Positions 16,983 to 24,600 of a stretch of DNA of 64,000 nt are shown here, in pieces. Source of the stretch: Bacteroidales bacterium (lineage in GTDB: Bacteria; Bacteroidota; Bacteroidia; Bacteroidales; WCHB1-69); NCBI GenBank assembly GCA_017394765.1, contig JAFPXF010000057.1:4722-68721 (forward strand), in the 5' to 3' direction. Every line of letters begins with the position of its first letter. Positions within the stretch are counted from its first letter, which is position 1. The position numbers and the translations under genes were made by a program. The notes under the pieces are model-generated. The model saw nothing but the letters and a program-made list of their open reading frames with translations, had not been told where the DNA came from and ran no database searches.

Positions 16983-17387
16983 TTATGCACACACTTCCTT
17001 CGGACAAAGCAAGGCGCAGCGTTCGATGATGGTTCTCGCCTTCTCGAATCCGGCCTCGCAGACCTTTTTGTCCTTATTGCCATCGTAGCCCATATACAGA
17101 TGCATGGTGTCATAGCCGGCCACAATGGCGGCCAGCAGCTTGCGGTCACGCTTGCCCGCCGCCTCCTTATACTTCTCTATCGACGGACGGCCTTTGCCCT
17201 TGCGCACTCCCAACGCAGCATCAAGCGCAATCAGGCAGCCGTTCCACAGCGTGTTGCCCGCCATCTTGATGTATTTCCCATCCGTATAAATCAACAACTC
17301 AGGATCGAAGTTGGCCTTCTTGATAACCTCCTCCGCATTAGCCACATACCGCCGAGCCTCTTCAATGGGATCATCTTTTATTTCCAT
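16983..17387 (-). CDS. DUF5618 family protein
   Basis: A 134-residue soluble, mainly helical protein without a signal peptide: IEEARRYVANAEEVIKKA near the N-terminus, then KYIKMAGNTLWNGCLIALDA and KLLAAIVAGYDTMHLYMGYDG. I recognise this pattern as DUF5618, a Bacteroidota family resembling HEPN-like helical bundles. It lies between the radical SAM gene (62 nt upstream) and DUF4159. A link to the radical SAM system is possible but nothing in the sequence demands it. HEPN proteins are often toxin or nucleotide-binding helpers; no RxxxxH ribonuclease motif is obvious here. Confidence 0.7.
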   Translation of the reverse strand: MEIKDDPIEEARRYVANAEEVIKKANFDPELLIYTDGKYIKMAGNTLWNGCLIALDAALGVRKGKGRPSIEKYKEAAGKRDRKLLAAIVAGYDTMHLYMGYDGNKDKKVCEAGFEKARTIIERCALLCPKEVCA

Positions 17388-17449
17388 AATGTCTTGTTGT
17401 TTTTTGAGAATTTAACAATAAATTATATCATCAGTATAATAATAATCAT

Positions 17450-18520
17450 TCACTCCCCTAAGAGCTTTCTGTAAAGGCATCCCACCAACTGTCGGTCGTC
17501 GTCGCGTTGGTGCATGCCGCCACCCAAACAGTAACGGAAGGCATCGCAATGCACGCACGGTCCGGTTTTGGTCCACCGGCGGTCGCGGAACTCCAGGAAG
17601 CGGTTTTCCCATACGTCCCAGAAATCGTCCTGGTAAATGTTGCCCTGGTAGAAGTTGTGTCGGATGCTGGTGCAGCCGGAGATACTGCCGTCGATGCGGA
17701 TGCTTGCCGCGTTCACGCCTGCGGAGCAATGGTAGAAATAGTCGCGCACCTCGGCCTCGTACTCCCCTAAAAAGCCCTCACAGGCAAAGTTCAACTGGAT
17801 GTAGCCCTCTTTTCGTGTGCTTTTGATGAATTCCATAATTCCACGCACCTGCTCTGAGGAGAGCTGTAGCGTGTCATCGTCAGCCGCCCGTCCCGCAGGA
17901 AAGATGGTGAAGATGCGCCAGCGCCGTACACCGAGGCTGATCAGAAACTCCTTGAAACGCTCTATATAGGGGTATGTCTGCGGAGTGACGCAGGTGACCA
18001 CGTCGTAGGTGAGGTCTTTTTCCTGCGTTATCATCCGGATGGCCTCCACGGCCCTGTCGAAACTGTCGGGATGGCCGCGCATAGCGTTATGCTCCTCGGA
18101 GAATCCGTCTAAACTGATGGTGATGGAATGCAGGCCCGCCCGCAGCAGGGAGTCTAACCGCGCACGGTCCAACAACATGCCGTTGCTCACCATGCCCCAT
18201 GGATACTCACGCTTATACAGTTCCCGGCCCACCTGTTCCAAATCGTTGCGCATCAAGGGTTCGCCGCCCGAGAAAATGATCATCACCTTATGCGGGTCCA
18301 CGTGCGGCGTGAGCTTGTCAATGACGATCAAAAAGTCCTCCGCCGGCATGTCGGACGTATTGCTCATGGCGGTACAGTCGCTACCGCAATGCCTACAGTT
18401 AAGGCAGCATCGGAGCGTACACTCCCAAAACAGTTGCATCAGCGAATGTTCCCGCACTTCAATGGAATGGTACTTGCGGTACAGTTCCAGCGCGGCACGC
18501 TTCTTCCATCCTAATCGCAT
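17450..18520 (-). CDS. Radical SAM/SPASM enzyme of the rSAM/lipoprotein system
   Basis: A 356-residue radical SAM protein. The 4Fe-4S/SAM motif is CX3CX2C at Cys38, Cys42 and Cys45 within FWECTLRCCLNCRHCGSDC. The SAM-binding FSGGEP follows at about 103-108. The C-terminus is a SPASM domain for auxiliary clusters: cysteines in YHCSAG, ISGCTS, GPCVHC, RYCLGG and VGCLYR. The sequence fits, from memory, the family TIGR04133, which occurs with the lipoprotein family TIGR04134. Such SPASM enzymes usually modify a peptide encoded next door. The upstream neighbour ends 36 nt before this start and is a TIGR04134-like lipoprotein, so the three genes 17450-19271 form one operon. The chemistry is not known. 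Confidence 0.88.
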   Translation of the reverse strand: MRLGWKKRAALELYRKYHSIEVREHSLMQLFWECTLRCCLNCRHCGSDCTAMSNTSDMPAEDFLIVIDKLTPHVDPHKVMIIFSGGEPLMRNDLEQVGRELYKREYPWGMVSNGMLLDRARLDSLLRAGLHSITISLDGFSEEHNAMRGHPDSFDRAVEAIRMITQEKDLTYDVVTCVTPQTYPYIERFKEFLISLGVRRWRIFTIFPAGRAADDDTLQLSSEQVRGIMEFIKSTRKEGYIQLNFACEGFLGEYEAEVRDYFYHCSAGVNAASIRIDGSISGCTSIRHNFYQGNIYQDDFWDVWENRFLEFRDRRWTKTGPCVHCDAFRYCLGGGMHQRDDDRQLVGCLYRKLLGE

Positions 18521-18556
18521 AACACTCTATTCAAATTCATCCGATGATTCGGCTTT

Positions 18557-18976
18557 TTACTTGCCATGGTACGGACGCACCTGCAGGTCGAACGGCGTCA
18601 GCATGTCAATATACGTGAAATTAGTGTCCATGGCCTCATAGAGACCATTCTCCGTACTGTCTGTGTCATTGATCAAAAGCCGAACTTGGTCAGGGCGTTC
18701 TGTCCCATTTGCATTGGCGCAGAATGTTCCAGTGCTATCAGTGGAAGTTTCTATTCCCAACTCGGGGATAGTCACGGACAATCCCATAACAGGTTGATCT
18801 GTCTCCATATCCGTTATGGTACCCATAACGATAACATCCTCGTCGGTAGGCGCCGGATTTTTAGGCATCCCATAACACGCCTGGAAGGTGAACATCATGG
18901 CGGTGGCGGAAAACGAGCCGAACAGGAAACGGATTATCTGCCTTTTCTTATCTTTAATTTTCTGAATCAGTTTCAT
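18557..18976 (-). CDS. Radical SAM-associated putative lipoprotein (TIGR04134-like)
   Basis: A 139-residue exported protein. A positively charged start (MKLIQKIKDKKRQIIRF) leads to a hydrophobic segment ending at FTFQAC, a relaxed lipobox. Directly after the Cys comes YGMP, the motif I associate with this family, then a carboxypeptidase-regulatory-like beta domain (VIVMGTITDMETDQPVMGLSVT) with GTFCANANG. The ATG at 18976 is used; one at 18985 adds three residues. The start overlaps the end of the upstream lipoprotein gene by 23 nt, suggesting translational coupling. It is the likely substrate or partner of the radical SAM enzyme 36 nt downstream (family knowledge plus context). The modified residue is unknown. 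Confidence 0.82.
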   Translation of the reverse strand: MKLIQKIKDKKRQIIRFLFGSFSATAMMFTFQACYGMPKNPAPTDEDVIVMGTITDMETDQPVMGLSVTIPELGIETSTDSTGTFCANANGTERPDQVRLLINDTDSTENGLYEAMDTNFTYIDMLTPFDLQVRPYHGK

Positions 18977-19271
18977 TGTTGTCATTTTTCGTGTTTCTGA
19001 TCTGGTCCGAAGCATTTGGGATTTGCTGATGGCTGTCATCCGCCTTGGGCATGTTTTGGAACTCCACAGGGGCGGGACCATACATCACTGGAGTAGGGGT
19101 TTGCTGCTGGCTGTCATCCGGCTTGGGCGTGTTTTGGAACTCCACCGGGACGGGACCATACATCAGTATGTTTTCATCGTCACCCGGAGGCCCCGATGGG
19201 GGAACCATCCCGCGGTTGCAGGATGTCAACACGCCCATTGCTGACAGCAAAAACATGATAATCTTTTTCAT
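18954..19271 (-). CDS. Small lipoprotein with tandem MYGPxPVEF repeats
   Basis: A 105-residue lipoprotein (signal MKKIIMFLLSAMGVLTSC, Cys18). The mature chain is Pro/Asp/Gln-rich and probably unfolded. It holds two 26-residue repeats starting at Met37 and Met63: MYGPVPVEFQNTPKPDDS and MYGPAPVEFQNMPKADDS. The YGxP core resembles the YGMP motif after the lipid Cys of the next gene product. The tail is Asn/Asp/Glu-rich. It is the first gene of an operon with the TIGR04134-like lipoprotein and the radical SAM enzyme. I infer that the repeat is a second modification target or a decoy of the same leader type; I know no named family for it. Confidence 0.75.
   Translation of the reverse strand: MKKIIMFLLSAMGVLTSCNRGMVPPSGPPGDDENILMYGPVPVEFQNTPKPDDSQQQTPTPVMYGPAPVEFQNMPKADDSHQQIPNASDQIRNTKNDNNETDSEN
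19008..19163 (-). repeat. Two-copy 78-bp tandem repeat inside the small lipoprotein gene
   Basis: Copy 1 is 19086-19163 and copy 2 is 19008-19085. Both encode a 26-residue unit beginning MYGP(V/A)PVEFQN. The nucleotide copies remain close (the stretch encoding VEFQN is identical), which indicates an in-frame duplication. Confidence 0.8.
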
Positions 19272-19350
19272 TGCAAAAACGGATTAATTCGGTTGCAAAA
19301 TGATCCTTTTTCGTTTATAACAACGCTTTACTGTATTCCAACTGCTAATC

Positions 19351-21453
19351 TCAATTTTTCACGCAACGGACGGAACAGCCGTAGTTCTTGGCACTGCCAT
19401 TCCTGCTCACGGTAGCGCTGGAACTGTAGAGATTTCGACTATAAGCATAGCTGTCAGTGTAATTGGTAGTACTCCAGAAGATAGTGGTGTTGCCGAAATT
19501 GTTGTAGCTACCATTGTAGTAGCCGGCGGGAATGGCCGAAAAAAGTGTGACATTGTTCGCGTCCGGATAGCTTCCAACAGAAAAAGGCACCGAACTCTCT
19601 TCCCAAAATGATATCGAAGCCAACGAACGGGCAATGTATGTGCTATTGTTGTCCCAAATGTACAGGCTTTGACTGCCCACATAGCTTTCTAACTGGGTCC
19701 ATTCCGCATCGCTGGGCACATGCCAACCGGCAGGGCAGATGCCCTGCACCCCGGAAGGATTGGTGCTACTGCTGCTCGCCCCATGCATCACGGCAGGCCA
19801 GTTGTACAGGTAGCCCCTGCTCGTCAAGGCAACGTTAGAAGTGGAATAATCGTAATAGTACGGGGTATAGCTGTTTTGTGTTGTGCCGGCGGGAATGGAT
19901 GTTCCATCGGCATAATGTGTGGTGCGCAGGTTATAGCGCATCCAGCACTGTGAGCCTATCTGAAGTGTGGGATATACATTGCCATCATAGTCGGTGACCG
20001 TAGGTGTACCTGGACAAGCATGTTGATTCCATGGATATTCATCATAATTATCACGGAGGCAGCGGACAGCGTATGCATCTCTTTTCACACCACCTGCATA
20101 GGTATATGCATCCGTAGCATCGGACTCCATAAAGAGATATTCGGTATAAGTGTCATTAATCAACTTTGTTGACCAGATATAGGCACGCGTACCCGCGTTG
20201 ACATACCCCAAATCAATAAAGCCCCCCGTAGGATAAACACTAAAGCCGGTGGCGTTGTTGTTCATCGGGTTATTGCCCACAGCACAAGTATAGCTGCTTG
20301 ATTCCCAATCAGTGGAATTGACGGCAAGCGATTTGGCGAAATAATTGTAGTTTCCGCCACACCGATATTCGTTTCGGTTACTCACATAGCTTGTCAGTTG
20401 ATCACACTCCGTTTCGCTTGGCACATGCCATCCGATGGGACAGACACCCTGCACGTAATCGTAACTGGAGGAAGTGGCTGGATTCCCTTGCATCATCGCC
20501 ATCCAATTGTACAGATAGCCGCGGTTCGACATGGAAACGTCGGATGTGGAGTAATTGTAATAGTACGGGGATGTGCTGCTATAAACCGGGGTGCCTGATG
20601 ATGACGTACCCCCTGAAGGGATGCTTATGCCATTGGCATAGTGCGTAGCACGCAGGTTTGTTTTCATCCAGCACTGCTTTCCTATTCGAACCGTCCAGTA
20701 AACATTGCCATCGTAATCCGTAACGGTAGGAAATTCTGGACAGTTAACACCATCTTGAACTCCCGAAAACCTCAACGATATCGTTTCCGAGGAATCTTGT
20801 GATTGGATCACATTATAGCTTTCCAACGTCACCCCGTCAAATGTGGCGTAGCCCTTATATTCCATCCTATCACCGTAATTGAATGGATGGGTGATGACAC
20901 TCTTGGGAACGTTTTTCAGTTGGGAGGCGTTATCCACCATACTGGAGTATGCCACCGCATCCACACCGCCACCTTTTCGGCACACCATCTTCATTGATGT
21001 GTTTCGTCCTGCTTGACGGGCCGTCAAGAAATAGACACCCGCTGTGGACAATGAGACGCGCAACTGGTGGGTACCCGGTTGTAGAGACACACCCTGACAC
21101 GTCTCTACGAGGCGTCCGGTAATATCCGTCACCTGCACCGTCACAGTTCCTGGCTCTGTCACCTGCAGATTCACGAATGTGGTGCCGTCGAATGGGTTGG
21201 GATAATTCTGCGAAAAGGCGAAATCCTTTCCATTTACAAAATTTTCAATGCCCACCCCGTTCTGGATGATCAGGACCGTATCCGGCCAATAGATTGTCTC
21301 CTGCCAGTGCTTGGTCCTGTTGGACACCACCACACTGTCGAGCTTTTTGCCGTATCCGTTGGCATCTTTCCCGACAAACGTCAGCGTTACCGTCTGCGCC
21401 ATCGCACCCGCGCAAAGCAGCATTATCGCGATAAGAATAAATGTCTTTTTCAT
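19351..21453 (-). CDS. Exported FISUMP-domain protein (two domains) with N-terminal sorting-like module
   Basis: A 700-residue secreted protein; the start gives the signal MKKTFILIAIMLLCAGAMAQ. After a short beta region comes a module at about residues 76-160 with the pattern of a T9SS sorting domain: SQNYPNPFDG, VQVTDITGRLVET, GVYFLTARQAG, MKMV. Two FISUMP domains (Fibrobacter succinogenes major paralogous domain) follow. Each has TVTDYDGNVY, GxQCWMxxNLRxTHYAxG, GYLYNW, G(I/V)CPxGWHVPS and a final VRCxR(N/D). A true T9SS signal must be at the C-terminus, but this protein ends in FISUMP (CVKN). Its paralogue lies 49 nt upstream. Function unknown; FISUMP proteins are surface or secreted. Confidence 0.85.
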   Translation of the reverse strand: MKKTFILIAIMLLCAGAMAQTVTLTFVGKDANGYGKKLDSVVVSNRTKHWQETIYWPDTVLIIQNGVGIENFVNGKDFAFSQNYPNPFDGTTFVNLQVTEPGTVTVQVTDITGRLVETCQGVSLQPGTHQLRVSLSTAGVYFLTARQAGRNTSMKMVCRKGGGVDAVAYSSMVDNASQLKNVPKSVITHPFNYGDRMEYKGYATFDGVTLESYNVIQSQDSSETISLRFSGVQDGVNCPEFPTVTDYDGNVYWTVRIGKQCWMKTNLRATHYANGISIPSGGTSSSGTPVYSSTSPYYYNYSTSDVSMSNRGYLYNWMAMMQGNPATSSSYDYVQGVCPIGWHVPSETECDQLTSYVSNRNEYRCGGNYNYFAKSLAVNSTDWESSSYTCAVGNNPMNNNATGFSVYPTGGFIDLGYVNAGTRAYIWSTKLINDTYTEYLFMESDATDAYTYAGGVKRDAYAVRCLRDNYDEYPWNQHACPGTPTVTDYDGNVYPTLQIGSQCWMRYNLRTTHYADGTSIPAGTTQNSYTPYYYDYSTSNVALTSRGYLYNWPAVMHGASSSSTNPSGVQGICPAGWHVPSDAEWTQLESYVGSQSLYIWDNNSTYIARSLASISFWEESSVPFSVGSYPDANNVTLFSAIPAGYYNGSYNNFGNTTIFWSTTNYTDSYAYSRNLYSSSATVSRNGSAKNYGCSVRCVKN

Positions 21454-21472
21454 ATTGATAAGGTTTTTACTA

Positions 21473-21499
21473 ATCACTGTTCACTGATCACTGTTCACT
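21473..21499. repeat. TCACTGTTCACTGATCACT-type intergenic repeat
   Basis: Tandem 8-12-nt units of TCACTG(T/A)TCACT in the 49-nt gap between the two FISUMP genes. The same words occur at 63769-63788 and, in the other orientation and altered, at 28508-28540. It appears to be a dispersed intergenic repeat of this genome. Confidence 0.6.
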
Positions 21500-21502
21500 A
21501 TT

Positions 21503-24337
21503 TCAGTTCCTCACACAACGCACTGACATACCATACGTTGCTGGGTCGTATTGAAGCTCTACAGACACCTTGTCCCTCCTCATTTCATAAAAACGATACA
21601 TGGGAATATTATTATAAGTAACATTAGCATAACTACAAGTCCAGAACCAGACCGCCTCATGAAATTCCGACATCTGATGCAGGGCGGCACTGTACCAACC
21701 AGCCGGCATGGCATTGAAACCTGATACATTGTTTGTGCTCTGATCATTGCCCGGCGAACACTCCACCGAACTGCTTGACCAACCGGATGTGGATGCCATT
21801 GCCTTAGCGTTATGGAAAATAGTATCAACGTAGCTACCCACAGTATCAAGATGGTAACCGGAGGAACTGCACAACCAAGAGTTTTTATGGCTCACATAGT
21901 CAAGAAGTTCCTCAAATTCGCTCGCGCTGGGCACGTGCCAGCCGTTGGGACAAATGCCCTGCACCCCACTGGGATTCATATTGTTGTATGATGCCCCACG
22001 CATCACAGCGGGCCAGTTGTACAGATAACCGTACATTAGCACATTCGAGCTGCTGTTGTTCGGATAGTACCGATACGGAATGGTTGTGTTTGGGTTCGAG
22101 GTGCTTCCCACCGCTATCCCCGTCCCATCAGAATAATGCGTAGTGGCAAGATTCGACTTCATCCAGCACTGCCTGCCAATCCCCACCGTGTAATATTCAT
22201 TGCCATCCTGGTCGAACATCGTGGCCTGGCCGTGGCATGCACCGGTCGTGAACGAAAGTTCCGCGCCGTATGTAATACCGGCACCATTCAGCACACATGG
22301 ACGCACATATATGTTTGTGGGAGTCGAACCCACTTGAAGAGAACGGGAATGAAGAGTGTAGCTTCCCACAGCACAGAACTCCGTATCAACGGCAAAATGC
22401 GAATTTCCAAACGTCGGGTTATGTGAATAATCATACAACACAACCACCCTGACACGAGTGCAGGCACCGCTTCCCATTGAGGTTACCCTAACATGGGCAT
22501 AAAACGCATCGGGGTCGTTAGGGTCACTTGTAACAGAATCCATAACCACATTCGGTTTCATGTATTGCAATGTCACGTCATTGCCGTACACCACCGTGCC
22601 GGCGGCAGTCTTGGCGTAGGCCCGTACATGATAGACACCTTCTGTCAGGCCCGTAATCGTGGCAGTGAGGTAGCCAGGTCCCGAGTTGGAAACCTCCACA
22701 TGGTTGCTGGCCAGCGTGGGATTGAAGCCCGTACCCCAGCACACGCCCTTCTGCACTATCGGTGTACCGCCATAGGAGGTGACATACCCATAACAATAGG
22801 CCTTACCTGTGTACGTGGCATATTTCACGCTGTCGGTGGTTACCGTGGGAGGGGTCGTCTCCTGCTCGTCGCGAAGGCAGCGCACGGAGCATCCGTCTGC
22901 ACCAGTCGAAGGGTTCACTAATACAGTTGGTGAGTTTGTCACAACCCAAGGGCCATACGCCTGTGTGTTGTATCCGTATGGATCATAAGTGATTCCAAAA
23001 GAGCTCCAAAACTTCGTCAAATCACCGAAGCCGCTATGGGCGCCATTGGTGAGGGTTCCTGCGGGAAAGGCTTCAAATCCGGGGTAGAAGTTGTCCTCTG
23101 CAACGATGTCTGCAAAGCCGTTGGAGGAAGGATCATTGCCCGGCGCGCAAGGCACACTGTTGGCACTCCAGACTTCCGTCTTCGTCGCCATTGCCTTGGC
23201 ATTGTATCCTGCAACTCCATTGCAGACATATTCATCGCGGCTGTTCAGATAGTTTGTCATCAATGTCCACTCGGCAAGACTCGGCATATGCCAGCCGTTG
23301 GGGCAGATACCCTGCACCCCGCTGGGAATCTCGTTGCTGGAGGTGGTCCCGCGCATCACCGCCGCCCAGTTGTACAGCAGGCCGTAGGACCCTGAAACCG
23401 AAGGGTTCCCGTTCGGATAGTAGTAGTAGCCCGTTGTGCTGGATGTCAAGATGTTCGAGAGGTTCTGGTCCCCGCGTGCAATGGGCGTGCCGTCCGGATA
23501 GTGTCTGCTGGCGAGGTTTACCCCCATCCAACACTGGTGTCCCACCCACATCGCTATGTAACTGTTGTTGTCATAGTCGTTCACGTAACCGTTGGCAAGG
23601 CAGTTCGTCCCGTCGCGTGTGGGGAACCACAACGTCACCCTCTGCGACATCAACGAGCCCGTCTCACGCAGGCTCTTATACGCGCGGGTCGGCATGGGCT
23701 CGCCCCACACGGCATGCTGATAGTCATTCACCGTAATGTAACCCACATACTGTAGAGAGTCGCCATAGTCCCACGGTTGGCTGCTTAACACCTTCAGTTG
23801 CGACTTGCCCTTGGCAGCACCCGCCAAGCCCGTGTACTCCAAGGTGTTCGCGCCGCCGTTACCGCGGCTCACCATCTTCACTGTCGAGGTGCGTCCGTTC
23901 TGTCGCGCCGTCAGGAAGTAGAGGCCCGCGTTGGCGAGCGTCACGCGCAGTTCGTGCGCACCCTCCTGCGGGGATTCGATGCGTAGAGTCTCCACCACGC
24001 GCCCGAAGATGTCCGTAACCTGCACCTGCACGTCGCCGCGGTCCGTCACGTCCAGCGTGGCGCGCGTCACGCCGTCAAACGGGTTGGGCCTGTTCTGCCT
24101 CAGGCCGAAGCCGCCCGTCTGCACATAGTGCTCCACGCCCACAGGCGAGAGAATGAGTCTCAGGTCCGGTGCATACACCGTCTCCGTCCAGTTCTGCGTC
24201 AAGTTGGTCACCACCACACTGTCCATCTGCACGGGCTGGTCGTAACCGTCCAATCCTTCAAAGCTGATCACCACTCGCTGCGCCGGCAGCAGCAGCACCA
24301 TCAGCATCATTGCAATAAGAGTAAAAGTCTTTTTCAT
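21503..24337 (-). CDS. Exported FISUMP-domain protein with fibronectin-like middle and N-terminal sorting-like module
   Basis: A 944-residue paralogue of the downstream FISUMP protein, with the signal MKKTFTLIAMMLMVLLLPAQ. The sorting-like module at about 75-155 has RQNRPNPFDGVTRATLDV, VQVTDIFGRVVETL, GLYFLTARQNG and VKMV. A first FISUMP domain (about 250-500: GHQCWMGVNLASRHYPDG, GICPNGWHMPS, SVRCLRD) is followed by two fibronectin/Ig-like beta domains (GKAYCYGYVTSYGGTPIVQK and the next ~100 residues). A second FISUMP domain (GRQCWMKSNLATTHYSDG, GICPNGWHVPS) ends at CVRN. Both paralogues share a similar leader (AAAACCTTAT before the ATG). It may be transcribed from the -7 box at 24586-24594 with a ~250-nt leader. 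Confidence 0.85.
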   Translation of the reverse strand: MKKTFTLIAMMLMVLLLPAQRVVISFEGLDGYDQPVQMDSVVVTNLTQNWTETVYAPDLRLILSPVGVEHYVQTGGFGLRQNRPNPFDGVTRATLDVTDRGDVQVQVTDIFGRVVETLRIESPQEGAHELRVTLANAGLYFLTARQNGRTSTVKMVSRGNGGANTLEYTGLAGAAKGKSQLKVLSSQPWDYGDSLQYVGYITVNDYQHAVWGEPMPTRAYKSLRETGSLMSQRVTLWFPTRDGTNCLANGYVNDYDNNSYIAMWVGHQCWMGVNLASRHYPDGTPIARGDQNLSNILTSSTTGYYYYPNGNPSVSGSYGLLYNWAAVMRGTTSSNEIPSGVQGICPNGWHMPSLAEWTLMTNYLNSRDEYVCNGVAGYNAKAMATKTEVWSANSVPCAPGNDPSSNGFADIVAEDNFYPGFEAFPAGTLTNGAHSGFGDLTKFWSSFGITYDPYGYNTQAYGPWVVTNSPTVLVNPSTGADGCSVRCLRDEQETTPPTVTTDSVKYATYTGKAYCYGYVTSYGGTPIVQKGVCWGTGFNPTLASNHVEVSNSGPGYLTATITGLTEGVYHVRAYAKTAAGTVVYGNDVTLQYMKPNVVMDSVTSDPNDPDAFYAHVRVTSMGSGACTRVRVVVLYDYSHNPTFGNSHFAVDTEFCAVGSYTLHSRSLQVGSTPTNIYVRPCVLNGAGITYGAELSFTTGACHGQATMFDQDGNEYYTVGIGRQCWMKSNLATTHYSDGTGIAVGSTSNPNTTIPYRYYPNNSSSNVLMYGYLYNWPAVMRGASYNNMNPSGVQGICPNGWHVPSASEFEELLDYVSHKNSWLCSSSGYHLDTVGSYVDTIFHNAKAMASTSGWSSSSVECSPGNDQSTNNVSGFNAMPAGWYSAALHQMSEFHEAVWFWTCSYANVTYNNIPMYRFYEMRRDKVSVELQYDPATYGMSVRCVRN

Positions 24338-24348
24338 GTCTATAAGGT

Positions 24349-24395
24349 TTTAATTGTTAATTGTTAATTGTCAATTGTCAATTGCCCATTGAACC
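24349..24395. repeat. AATTGTTAATTGTCAATTG tandem intergenic repeat
   Basis: Five to six imperfect 7-nt units (AATTGTT/AATTGTC) directly upstream of the FISUMP start at 24337. They lie in the leader of that gene if the promoter at 24586-24594 is used. An (AT)n run stands at about 24520-24533. Nothing else is seen in 24338-24600 apart from the promoter. Confidence 0.6.
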
Positions 24396-24585
24396 GCCTC
24401 GTCCTTCGGGCAAGGGAGTTTTGGTGTGTGCGAACAAAACAAATTCTGACCGTACCATTTGACACGGTCTTGCATTTGGAAATAAAGGGAAGATGGAAGC
24501 GTACTGTCTACCGCGCTGATATATATATATATATCAATAAGTTACAAGCAAATTCCATTTTGCAGCGGTTTAGGGTTTCGGGTTG

Positions 24586-24594
24586 CAAATATAC
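24586..24594 (-). promoter_or_regulatory. -7 promoter element for the 944-residue FISUMP gene
   Basis: The minus strand reads TATATTTGC (TAnnTTTGC), just after the VWA gene stop and about 250 nt before the FISUMP start. The long leader carries the AATTGTT repeats. Confidence 0.5.
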
Positions 24595-24600
24595 AAAAAA

